Origin: Tetranychus cinnabarinus | Taxonomy: Eukaryota; Arthropoda; Arachnida; Trombidiformes; Tetranychidae | Length of the DNA: 64,000 nucleotides | Direction: 5' to 3' | Assembly: GCA_022266195.1 (NCBI GenBank) | Contig: WHVY01000008.1 | Coordinates: forward strand, 558,001 to 622,000 | Part shown: piece by piece, positions 32,546-42,484 of the stretch | How positions within the stretch are numbered: position 1 is the stretch's first letter | Layout: every line of letters begins with the position of its first letter | Notes under the pieces: generated by a model | Told to the model about the DNA's origin: nothing | The model's input: the letters and a program-made list of their open reading frames with translations, nothing else | Database searches by the model: none | Program-made: the position numbers and the translations under genes

Positions 32546-34099
32546 ATGGTAGCCAGTCATCATTGGATCAAATCTTTAAGATGCCACTCAAGTTTATCAC
32601 CTGGAAAAGCCGCGAAAATAATATCAACTCGCTCATTTACATCTCCAAACACGGTATGTCAAGCAAAACCTTATAATCAAATTCCCGGTCCTAAGCCACT
32701 GCCCTTAATAGGTAATACTTGGCGTTATTTACCTTATATCGGCGAATATGATATTGAAAAAACGCCAGAAAATTGTGAGGCCAATTTAAAGAAATATGGT
32801 CCATTGGTTCGAGAAGTACTTTTCGGAAAATTCAGTATCCTTCATGTCTTTGATCCTTCTGACATGGACTCGGTTTTTCGCAATGAAGGGAAATATCCTT
32901 ATCGTCGTTCACACCGAGCACTTTGCAAATACCGTCATGATAGACCTCATATTTATTCATCTGGTGGAATGTTCACAGAAAATGGAGATGCTTGGTATCG
33001 ATCTAGGAAGCTTGTGCAGTCAATGTTACTTAATCAATCCCAGATAAATCAATTCATTCCTGAAATTAGTTTGACAGCTGATCAATTAATATCTAATATA
33101 CTTGAAATTAGAAGTCTCTCCGGTTCAGTTGAAAATTTAATGCCGCATCTCTACAGGTGGGCTCTAGAAACCAATGGACGAGTATTTGTTGGTCAACAAC
33201 TTGGATGTCTTAATCTCAAAGGAACAAGTGAAAGTGAAGCTTTATTTGAAGCAATTCATGAGACTCATGAAGCAATTATGGCTACTGAATTGGCAGCAAC
33301 TAACCTGTGGCAATATTTTCCAACCTCTGACTATAAGAGATTGGTTAAATCGCAGGATGTCATGGGTGATATAATATCTAAATTCATTGAAAACATTGAT
33401 CACAATTCAACTTCTATTCATGGAGCCAAATCTATTGTGTCTCAATTGTTTAATCAACCCGAAGCTACAAAAAAAGATATTTTTACAATAATAATGGATT
33501 TGTTCTTAGCTGCTTTCGATACAACCTCTTTTGTCGTCGCTTTTGCTCTCTATCATCTTTCATGTAACCAGAAATGTCAAGATCAAGTTCGCAAAGAATT
33601 ATTTGAAATATTCCCGAATGGCAAAGAACCTATTTCCGTTGAAAGTCTTCAGCAAATGAAATATTTAAAGGCCTGTGTTAAAGAATCAATGAGAATCAAT
33701 CCTTTTTCAATTGGAACTGGAAGAGTTACAACTCGAGATATGACAATCAGAGGTTTTCATATACCAACTGGAACCATGATAATTGTTCAAAATCAAGTGG
33801 CCTGTATGCAGGAATCAAACTTTCCTCGACCGAATGAGTTTATTCCTGAAAGGTGGTTAGCTTTGGAACGAGGAAACTGGCCAAAGGCATCACCATTTGC
33901 TATGCTTCCTTTCGGTTATGGAGCTAGAATGTGCATAGGAAGACGTTTATCTGAATTAGAACTTTACATTTTAATTGCCAAAATTTTAAGGAATTTTCGC
34001 GTTGAATTTGATGATGATGAGCCATTCCGAGCTAAAACTCGTTTTATAAACGTTCCAGTTGGTCCTTTAAAGTTACGATTTATTGACATTTCAAACTAA
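32546..34099 (+). CDS. CYP302A1: Mitochondrial cytochrome P450 CYP302A1-like (disembodied), ecdysteroid 22-hydroxylase
   Basis: Intronless, 517 aa. An Arg/Ser-rich, acid-poor N-terminus fits a mitochondrial import sequence; then the proline hinge (IPGPKPLPLIGNTW), I-helix DTT core (AAFDTTSF, about 322), K-helix ESMR (about 379), PERW motif and heme loop FGYGARMCIGRR with the ligand Cys near 463. The segment YLPYIGEY and the RRSHRALCKYRHDRP stretch match CYP302A (disembodied) rather than other mitochondrial P450s. The family performs 22-hydroxylation in ecdysteroid synthesis. A damaged near-identical copy lies at 57459-58620. Close family members usually have introns, so the lack of any is notable. 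CYP302A1 assignment is by recognition, not by alignment. Confidence 0.85.
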   Translation: MVASHHWIKSLRCHSSLSPGKAAKIISTRSFTSPNTVCQAKPYNQIPGPKPLPLIGNTWRYLPYIGEYDIEKTPENCEANLKKYGPLVREVLFGKFSILHVFDPSDMDSVFRNEGKYPYRRSHRALCKYRHDRPHIYSSGGMFTENGDAWYRSRKLVQSMLLNQSQINQFIPEISLTADQLISNILEIRSLSGSVENLMPHLYRWALETNGRVFVGQQLGCLNLKGTSESEALFEAIHETHEAIMATELAATNLWQYFPTSDYKRLVKSQDVMGDIISKFIENIDHNSTSIHGAKSIVSQLFNQPEATKKDIFTIIMDLFLAAFDTTSFVVAFALYHLSCNQKCQDQVRKELFEIFPNGKEPISVESLQQMKYLKACVKESMRINPFSIGTGRVTTRDMTIRGFHIPTGTMIIVQNQVACMQESNFPRPNEFIPERWLALERGNWPKASPFAMLPFGYGARMCIGRRLSELELYILIAKILRNFRVEFDDDEPFRAKTRFINVPVGPLKLRFIDISN

Positions 34100-34418
34100 C
34101 TTAATGAAGTTTACATTTAATTTTTTACTTGAATCATTGAATTTTGAAATTATCTTGCTGTTAAAATTTTTATCGTAATCTTTTTTTTTATTAAAAGGAT
34201 GATTTTTTATTTGATTTTTGTATCATTAATATTATTACTAAAGGACTTTTAAATTAAAGGTTGAACTTTTATATTATTTTGATTATTGTCTTTTTGATGA
34301 GTTAACACAGAACACATTTATAAATTTATTGTGCTTTTAAATTGTCTAGATTTGTGAAGAACCCATTTTTTTTATTTTGACTACTTAAGTTTTGAACAAT
34401 CAATTTAGCGCGCTTCAA
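34100..34418. other. 3' flank of CYP302A1
   Basis: Noncoding, AT-rich, contains poly(A)-like runs; up to about 34330 it is included in the inverted copy at 57231. Confidence 0.5.
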
Positions 34419-35857
34419 TCAAAATTTAGGTCCATTGAGCCCAGAAGTTGATGGTTCTGGTCGAGTTACAGATTCAGCTGCATTTCTCAAAGCCTCAGCA
34501 AATGATAATAAAAATGCACGACGTTCATTATGCATTTCCTGAAAATATAAAAAAAATACAATCATTATTATCAGAATTATGTGGCCATGTGTGGAAAACT
34601 CACCTTTCTTTGTTCTTTGATGAAGACTTTCAAAGATTCTGGGTGGATTTCTCTGGAACTTTTGGTTTCAGAATTTGCTGCATTATTATCAGCTGAAATG
34701 CATGATGAATAATTAAAAGATGAAGATGTAAGATCTAAATTATTTATTCGACCTTCCAATGCATCCAATCTTTCATTAACCTGTTTGCTTAAAGCATCAA
34801 CGGATGATTGGACCTGAGCTAATGCACTGGCTATCGGAGCTAAGGAAATGTTTAAAGAAGAAGATGGAGAGGCTGATGATGAAGGAGGATGAAAAGAATA
34901 AGATGAAGAGCATAACGCAGATGAGAGGTTTAAACTATTAATCGAACTGCGATGTGGATGATGAACAATTCGATTTGTATGATCAGGTTGATTGGAATTA
35001 GAGGGATATCGACTTGATGCATTAAACATTGAATTATTAGGTAAAAATGACCTAGAGCTCGACGAAGATGCTGTCCCCGAGGGTTCCACAGGTGTTGTTG
35101 AAGATGATCCTGGTTGAGATGAGGCACTGGGTACATTAGATTGTTCAGTTTGAGATACATCTGGATGGGTAAAAAAGGGACGATTTCTCGATGATGAACT
35201 TCTTATTGGAGCATTGGTGTTACTAGATGATGCTTGATTTGATGGATTGGCAGCGGTTGATCTCTGTAGATGAATGAAAAATAGATTAATTTGAGGGTGA
35301 AAAATGTTGAAAAATCAAGAAATTTACATAACCAGAGCTTGATTCATTTGATCTAAATGACTGAGTAGCAGCGAATGATAAACTCTCGGGTGAATCGTCT
35401 TCAGCTGCTATATTATTGTTGATGCTTGTTGGTACTCTCAATAAATCAGGAAATGTTGCCCAAGGAGGCTCTGTAACCACCATGGCTTGGAAGCTTTCGG
35501 GTGCATCATCCTCTATTCCTGATCCATCATCTTCATATTCGTCATCAGGATGAGCTCGATTATTATCATTGATTCCAAGACCCTAAACAAATCATGTAAT
35601 TCACCAAGAAAATAGATAACAAGACACTAAAATTAGAGTCAATTTATTCATTGGGGGGTTATTGGTTGATTGGCAGAGTTATTTTATTATGTTGCTAATA
35701 GATGCTATTCAATAAAATCTCACTAAAATAACCAACTCATGGAAGCATAATCAGTATATTAAAGATAAACAATACTAATAGGTAGTAAATATATGATGTT
35801 GAGGTAGGGCAAACAGCAAAAATGATTTCTTACCTGAGCGTCTTTATTACCATTCAT
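34419..35857 (-). CDS. Ser-rich coiled-coil protein, unrecognised, 352 aa
   Basis: Exons 35857-35834, 35582-35328, 35263-34604 and 34538-34419; all GT-AG and all phase 0, giving 352 residues. The N-terminus is acidic (DDEYEDDGSGIEDDAPESFQ) with a conserved-looking MVVTEPPWATFPDLLRVP motif. A long Ser/Asn/Pro-rich disordered stretch follows, then a predicted coiled coil (IASALAQVQSSVDALSKQVN, NERLDALEGRINNLDL) and a helical end (HNERRAFLLSFAEALRNAAE). No catalytic, membrane or secretion signal. I do not recognise the family; a cytosolic adaptor using the coiled coil for oligomerisation would fit. Confidence 0.7.
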
Positions 35858-37145
35858 GCTCTTAATTATTCAGTATATTGGAAGTTAGCAGACTGTGAAA
35901 ATTCTCGGTCATCACATTTATTCCAATAAAACGAGTGAAGAAATCTAGTGAAATCAAACAAGCAAAATAAGTAATGATGAGCCAACCAAGGAACGGTATG
36001 ACAAAATAGAGAAGATTATTGCAAATAACGCTATGATAGAGATGGATCACATAAATTGAACTTTGAAACTGTCAACAAAAATGTTGATAATAAATCATGA
36101 CTGCTTGAATGTAAAGTCAAATGATTAGCAGTTATTTAGTTATCTAAATATGAAGAAAGCACCATCATCCTTTTTGAACACTTCAAGTGATGAAACCTAG
36201 TTATACAATCAGCTGTAGAACAGATTTGTAAATAATACTTCACCATCTTCAACCATTTTCATCTACAAAGAGTCAAAAACATGGATTTTTCATCTTTTTA
36301 ATTTGATAATTTCAAACTTTTATCAATTTTTACGATCTTAATACTTATAAGTCTTAAAATCAATTTGGTCAATAATAGACTTTATTTTTCTAACCTTATC
36401 TCAAAAGTAATCAATTCAAGTCTCAACAGCCGGTTTGGATGTGAAGAATAGTGTTGACAGTTACTTTTGTCAATGACAAGAGCAAGTTATAATTATTGAT
36501 ATAAGGTAACTACATATCTGAGACATTTCCGGGCTTACTGGCCGCAAAAACCTCTATCTAGTGCTAGAACAAAGAAGGTCTTAATACAGTTAACAATCAA
36601 AATTCATCGGTTTTGATTATTTACCGTCTAGCAAATCGTTTTATTGATAAATGTAAAAGAAACCTGTAAGCTCAACAATTTGAGGATTTTGGTAGCAAAT
36701 ACAAATCAGAAGTCAGAAAAATTAAGAAATCAAAAGCTAACCCAAAAGAGAAGAACAGAAAACTAGAGAATTGATTTGGCATTGAATTATCTATGGTATG
36801 AAATTTATGGAGAACACGGAAAAGGTTGAAGACTTATGAGTTATACTTAAAAGATAATGACGCAAAAACATAAAGTTACAAAAGAAATGGAAGCTTTTGG
36901 TCAGTCAAATTTATTTAGACATTCTTTAAATGAATAGGGTTGTGAAAAATGAAAAAGAAATGATCATAATTACATGAGAAAAGAGTTGTTGAAAGTGATT
37001 TGTTTACAAAATTGTAACGTTTTGAGTCCATGATAAATATAAAAATAGTTATTTTCAAATGAAATGGCAGGAATAATCACGATTTCAGGCTGAATGAGGC
37101 GAAAGACTGAGGGTCTGTAGGCGAGAAACAGATCAAGAATAAATA
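35858..37145. other. Intergenic, about 1.3 kb
   Basis: Upstream region of the Ser-rich gene and 3' flank of ORC1. No supported gene or repeat. Confidence 0.5.
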
Positions 37146-38443
37146 TCATAGATCAATTGAATTTTTATCCAATTTTAAAGCGAAGTCAACATCCTCAGAA
37201 GATACGATGAGACGAATACGTCTTTGGCTATCCACTTTATCTGATTCCAAAATAATCAATCTAGATTCATGTAAACTTTGAGCTACCTCAAGAAACTCAG
37301 AAAAATTTACATCAGATATATCATCAGCTTCACATAAATCAACAAAATATCGATAGATATCCATACAAAAGCCTTCTTCTGTCCCAGACACTTGAAAATG
37401 CTTGATAATAGCAGTTAAAAGTTTTTTCTCAAATTCTGATGCATTTCTTATGTATACCATTTTAGGTGCTGAAGTTGTCTCATTTACAGCTTTCAATGCA
37501 TGATTACGGTTAACCTCTATTTTGCCTACACCATTCCATTCTTCTTCAGCAATTTCTATGGATCGTCTGCAAATATCCAAAACTTTACGAGCATCACCAG
37601 AAATTGATGCAACTTTCCGAGCAACTAATTGGATACCGTCTGACGCAAAAACATCCTTTGTACCTTTGAGGCGAGCCGCGACAATACTTTGTAGCTCTCC
37701 AAATTTGTAGGGATGGAAGTCAAGTCGTCCATAACCAGCTCGAGATACGACTCTTTTATCCATTATACGTTCCGGTAAATCGAGAGTATTTGCAATAGCG
37801 ATGACTACTAGTTTAGAGCTCGGTCTAGATGGCCAGTCGAATAGATGATAGAGTATATCTTGCTTAGAAGTTTGCAGAGAATCAAGCTCATCAACAATTA
37901 AAACCACAAAAGGATCACTAGATTTAGGTGAACAGAACATATCATGTAATAATTCTTCGGCCTTTTTAGCTGATGTTCGCTTTTTTGTTAATGCCTGTAA
38001 TGAGAAAGAATATGTTATAATCTAACAATCATCAATGAATATGATTATTGAGTTCATACATGATAAACGGAAGAGTAACATTGGTAAGGATCCGTCAATT
38101 TTAACCCATTTACTTCGATAAACACAAGAGAGCCTTTTCTGATTTTCAACTTTTTGAAATTCTCTTCAATTGATCTCCGAACACCTCTAACAGTAGCAGT
38201 TTTACCTGTCCCAGGTACACCAGCAAGATAGTAACACCTAATAAGTAATAAGTGAGAAAAGGCCTTTTAAAAGAACGGAACAATTAAAAATATGAATTTT
38301 ACTAACCCTCCGTTTTGAGCTTGATATCGATCCATAATGAAGTCATAAATTTTATCGAATTCCATTTCTCTACATGGCAGTTTATACATTGGTAGAGCAG
38401 CTGAAGTTCTTAAATTTTGTTTGGCAACTTTGATATTTTCCAT
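37146..38443 (-). CDS. ORC1: Origin recognition complex subunit 1, short form without BAH domain
   Basis: Exons 38443-38307, 38237-38060 and 37994-37146, 387 aa. The frame starts at the AAA+ module: LPCREMEFDKIYDFI, Walker A GVPGTGKT (about 52-59), FIEVNGLKLTDPYQ, Walker B VLIVDELD (about 136-143), sensor IAIANTLDLPERIM and VARKVASISGDARKVLDICR, then a winged-helix C-terminus. These are ORC1 rather than CDC6 signatures. Animal ORC1 normally has about 400-500 more residues, including a BAH domain, at the N-terminus. Here an in-frame TAA lies a few codons upstream of the ATG and CHORDC1 starts about 500 bp away on the other strand, so missing exons are unlikely nearby. Confidence 0.88.
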
Positions 38444-38955
38444 AATTATTTGTTTTCCTTAATTACAATCAAAAATAAACTGAAAGGAAAGCCGAAAAGC
38501 ACCTGAAGATTGACAAAGATAAAGATGAACCTTGTTACTGAATCGTTTAAAATTAACAACACATAATGTAGACACAGAAAAACAGGAAATAAAATTAATT
38601 AATTAACCAAAAGCGATAATTAACAAATTAAAGACATAATTACCTTTGAATAATGAAAAAAAACATGTGAAAAAAGTTACTAGGCAACCAGACTCCTTTA
38701 AATCATCAGCAGCATGGCGCCAGTCAAAGGCATAAGCTATTCCCACCAGGTAGCTGACTTTCCCAATAACATAAGCAGCACTTATATAAGACTGAAACCC
38801 AAATGATAAATAACTTGCTGGGAAATCCTTCAAATTGTTGATACAATCGTGAAATGTTTGAAAGCTAACTTTTATCTGTTTTTTTTATAAATCCTTTTTG
38901 TTAATTTAATTTCTTTTATTTATGCCTATTTAGGAGATCCTCCAAATTACGCGAA
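38444..38955. other. Divergent promoter region ORC1 / CHORDC1
   Basis: Compact bidirectional region. On the minus strand a 76-codon frame (38833-38603) ends near a possible AAAG|GTAATT donor and may be a leader exon of ORC1; coding use is unproven. Confidence 0.45.
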
Positions 38956-40068
38956 ATGTGTTCTACATCACAGGAACATTCTCTTCGTTGCTATAATGCT
39001 GCCTGCGGTAAAACTTACAGTGAACTAGAAAATTCAGATGACGCTTGTACCTATCATTCAGGAGTTCCTATTTTTCACGACGCCCTCAAGAGCTGGTCGT
39101 GTTGCTCGAAAAAGTCTACCGATTTTACAGAATTTCTAAATTTTCCCGGTTGCACCCGTGGTAGACACAGTAATGTGAAACCACAACAAGCAGTTAAATC
39201 GTCATCTTCAACAGACGAGTCTGTGGAAAATTTATCATCTTGCATGGAACAGATCCTTAACAAGCCGATAAATCTCAATGATATTGGTGAACGACCATCT
39301 GCAGACGACCCTTTGATTATCTTGAAAACTGTAATCTCACCAACCTTGACGAAACAACTCGATAAAATGAAAAGTGAAAATCCTACCCAGAAAGGTTTGA
39401 CAGGTCAGTTCAATATCACCAACATTCAAAGAGTAAGAGTTATACTCTTTGCCAACATGTAAATGAATTTAGGGAAGAGGATTTTTTCAACTGAACTAAA
39501 AAAATTTCTATTTTTTCTGTTTTCAGATTCAAGTGATGTTGCTAAAGTTGAAATAGGGACTAGTTGTAAGAATAATGGATGCAAAAAGAGTTATGAAGGA
39601 CCTCATTCAAACCAAGAGGAATGTTTATTTCACCCTGGTACTCCTATTTTTCATGAGGGTATGAAGTACTGGAGCTGCTGTCGAAAGAAAACTAGTGATT
39701 TCGAGACGTTTTTATCTCAAGAAGGATGTGAATCAAGCAGTCATTTGTGGTTTAAACTAAAAACCAAAGAAAATTCTGATAGTTTGAAAACATCATGTCG
39801 ATATGATTGGCATCAAACTGGTAATAATGTTGTCTTAACGATTTACTCGAAATTTCCATTACCAGATAAATCCTTAATCAAAGCTAACCGAGTCAAAATA
39901 AGTGTTGCCATAACATTTGGTGATAAGGATGAGAAAAATTTCAGCCATGATTTCATCTTGTTTGGTATTATTGATACAGAAAACAGTTCTGTTGAGTTTA
40001 CACCCTCTAAAGTTGAAATTTGTATGAAAAAGTCAGACAAAAGCTATTGGAGTAGGTTAGAGCTTTAA
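38956..40068 (+). CDS. CHORDC1: CHORD- and CS-domain protein (morgana/CHP-1)
   Basis: Exons 38956-39403 and 39527-40068, 329 aa (human 332). CHORD I (CYNAACGKTY, CTYHSGVPIFHDALKSWSCC, PGCTRGRH) lies at about 12-75, CHORD II (CKNNGCKKSY, CLFHPGTPIFHEGMKYWSCC, EGCESSSH) just after the intron; the Cys/His zinc ligands are all visible. A CS (p23-like) domain ends the protein (CRYDWHQTGNNVVLTIYSK, VEICMKKSDKSYWSRLEL). Family members act as Hsp90 co-chaperones and restrain ROCK in centrosome control. The intron sits between the CHORD domains' linker and CHORD II. No irregularity. Confidence 0.93.
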
Positions 40069-40126
40069 TTAACCTAAAAATACTGCATCGGATAGCAACT
40101 TTTATAATTAACTTTTATTTTAATAA

Positions 40127-41230
40127 TTACGATTTTTGAAATACAAATACAAGATACAGATTTATTGCTTCCCATTCTGATTGAGAAAGAGTTCCAACTC
40201 TATGAACGTGACGTTCTTGGATGTATTGACGCGCGTGAACATAATCTGCAGGAGAACCTTTGAGATTTCCATGGAAAGAAGGAAAAGTTTCCAAAGCACC
40301 CATCTTTCTTAATAGTTCTGATTCTTCTCCTTTTTTAAGGTTTTCGTCATAAAAATCTTCAAAGCGCCGCTTGAATAATAATTTCAACCCATATTTCAAA
40401 GCTATTTTCTCAAATGTTGGAAAATGGACCAGAAACTCAGGACAATCAACGCATCCATCAAGATGGAAATTGTAGCGAGCTCCAAACAAAGGAATTTTTT
40501 TATCACTATTGAAAATAGAAGAATCCTCAAACGTCACTGAATAAACCTCATTACCAAATGAGGGTCCATGTTTACGAGCTTTAGAAACAATATAATAAGC
40601 ATCAGGTGTTGTTCCGATGAAATAGCCTCCACTTTTCAAGTTGTTAGCTATATTTTCAATCATTTTCTCTGCCTGAGGTAAGCTCTCAAAACAATAATGG
40701 AAAGTGAATTGGCTACTGACCAAATCGAATTGTTCTTTATCTCCGAGCTTTTCAATCAAGCCTTCAGTAGCCTGCATTTTCGCATTTAAGTTGTCACGAG
40801 TTGCGTCAGCTTCAATAAAAAATGCTTCAAATAAAGGTTCTTTTGACTTGGGGAGTTTTCTCATCTCTTTGTACCTTTCTTGACATTGATTCAGAGATTC
40901 GTTAGCTATATCAACACAAACCAAATTAGCTACTCCGTGAAGACGATATTTTCTAAGGTCACCTCCTTTACCACAACCAATGTCCAGAACAGTTATTTTT
41001 CTTTCTGATTGTTTTTGTTTATTCATTCCCTTATCGACTTGAGCGAGAGCCTGAGCTATAATGACTGCTTTAACCCAATTGTTGAAGGCACGAAGATAGT
41101 AGATTCTAGATTCCTTACGTGACTCGATTCCCTTCTCTTCTATCTTATTATAATGAGCCGCAATCACTGTAGAAAGTCTCTTGTTCCGTTCTTCTTCATG
41201 ACCATCAAACTTTCTTTTTGTTCCGCTCAT
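40127..41230 (-). CDS. RNMT: mRNA cap guanine-N7 methyltransferase
   Basis: Single coding exon, 367 aa from ATG at 41230 (MSGTKRKFDG). SAM-binding motif VLDIGCGKGGDLRKY (about 82-96) and adjacent VANLVCVDIA, the FDLVSSQFTFHYCFES motif, GGYFIGTTPDAYYIV, and the C-terminal YLVFVFQKS are diagnostic for RNMT/Abd1. It methylates the 5' cap guanosine in the nucleus. The N-terminal regulatory extension of mammalian RNMT is absent, leaving a basic lead (KKRLST-type). The ATG lies 6 bases after a splice acceptor (TATATTCAG), so an upstream exon exists; the DMAC1-like exon ends at a donor only 77 bases upstream. Confidence 0.92.
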   Translation of the reverse strand: MSGTKRKFDGHEEERNKRLSTVIAAHYNKIEEKGIESRKESRIYYLRAFNNWVKAVIIAQALAQVDKGMNKQKQSERKITVLDIGCGKGGDLRKYRLHGVANLVCVDIANESLNQCQERYKEMRKLPKSKEPLFEAFFIEADATRDNLNAKMQATEGLIEKLGDKEQFDLVSSQFTFHYCFESLPQAEKMIENIANNLKSGGYFIGTTPDAYYIVSKARKHGPSFGNEVYSVTFEDSSIFNSDKKIPLFGARYNFHLDGCVDCPEFLVHFPTFEKIALKYGLKLLFKRRFEDFYDENLKKGEESELLRKMGALETFPSFHGNLKGSPADYVHARQYIQERHVHRVGTLSQSEWEAINLYLVFVFQKS

Positions 41231-41500
41231 CCTCAACTGAATATAGAAGGTTTAAAATAACTAAAAGTTAGAACACATCATAAAAATATCAAGCTGAAGT
41301 AAAAGTCACTTACTTAAATTGTAAAATTGGTAAACACCAAGACCAATAAAAGAGCAACCAAAGAGTCTAATAAGAGTATGATGAACTTTTGTTTTAGGAG
41401 AAGTGCTAAGTATGTAAGCACCAATAGCTGTGATTCCTGATGCACCAACTAAGCGGCAAGGTGTACAATCAGGCTCTTTTTTGATATCACTATTGGTCAT
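41205..41500 (-). CDS. DMAC1: DMAC1-like small mitochondrial membrane protein, may splice into RNMT leader
   Basis: Exon 41500-41314 encodes MTNSDIKKEPDCTPCRLVGA then ITAIGAYIL and LFGCSFIGLGVYQFYNL: two hydrophobic segments and a CxxC, as in DMAC1/TMEM261 (complex I distal membrane arm assembly). Read without splicing it ends SK-stop after 64 aa, the stop overlapping a strong donor AA|GTAAGTG. Splicing to the acceptor at 41238-41237 gives 72 aa ending in about ten different residues (IEDERNKKKV), with the stop at 41205-41207 inside the RNMT frame. Human DMAC1 is longer (112 aa). Which form is made is unknown; family assignment is moderate. Confidence 0.6.
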
Positions 41501-42484
41501 AAGATGAAATTAAATAGACCAAAATAAGAAACACCAAGATATAAATCCTATGAGTAATAAATGTATAAAGACAGATGACCGCGATAATGAAGAGGACAGT
41601 GTTTATAAAATCACAATTTGTTTGGAGTAAAAGATATCTTTTAAAGCGGCTTAGTAAGCCGGGCCTTTTCTGAAAACAATTTCCAACGCCATCTAATGAT
41701 CAAATAGTAAAGCACCGGGATTATATTAAAAATTTTTAATTTTTAATCAAATTCTCCCAAAATAAAGTGTACTTTTGATTCTAAAAGTTTATTGCTAATG
41801 GTTTATATCAAAGTTACGATAAATAAAATCAGCATTGATTTCTTTCTCGTTCTCTGATCGAGTAATCCATTAACAATAACCAGAGCTCTAAAAAGAGCGT
41901 TTAATGTGAAGACATCTTGAAAAACGAGTCTTAATCAAAATGATTTGAAAAATGTTTTCATTCCCCAGAACTGTTACTGGTCGAGGAAATTTAATAGGAA
42001 ACAAAATCAGAAGATAAATCTGAGTACCAAAAAAATTTCAAATAACAATTTAAATTAATTTTTATTAAAATTTTTCTTTTGTTTTTAAATTATGTTTGCT
42101 GTTAATCATTGATCTGTTTGCATATAATGAATGATATCCATCAATAAATGATTGTTAATAGCAGATTCACTTTAAATTGTGAAATTAAAATTTTCTTTAA
42201 AATTATAACTCAATTGCTATTACAAGAAATTGTAATTTTATCATTACAGGAAGATTCAATTGATTACCTGAAAAACAAATTTCCCTCGCAAGTATATTGT
42301 ATAATAAGAGTCTGTAAGATGTCTGCACATTCGCGGACACGTCCTTCCGGGCACAACAAAACAAACTTAACTTGTTATAACAGAACAGCTTGTAACAGTA
42401 TTTAACCAATTTTATCTACAGTTAGACTTTTAAATTTGCTTTGGTTTACTTTGATTTAGGAAATCAATTGTTTTTAGATTAAAA
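41501..42484. other. Divergent upstream region DMAC1-like / TRAM1
   Basis: Noncoding; a 5' UTR of TRAM1 is likely in the last few hundred bases. The 85-codon frame at 42148 is a chance ORF. Confidence 0.5.

Noticed and set aside
35862..36050. 62-codon hydrophobic minus-strand frame
   Set aside because: Lies upstream of the Ser-rich gene, no splice support, composition of AT-rich noncoding DNA.
38603..38833. 76-codon minus-strand frame between ORC1 and CHORDC1
   Set aside because: No recognised family; may be part of an ORC1 leader exon, so not called as a gene.
42148..42405. 85-codon frame upstream of TRAM1
   Set aside because: Low-complexity AT-rich frame with no features, likely TRAM1 leader sequence.
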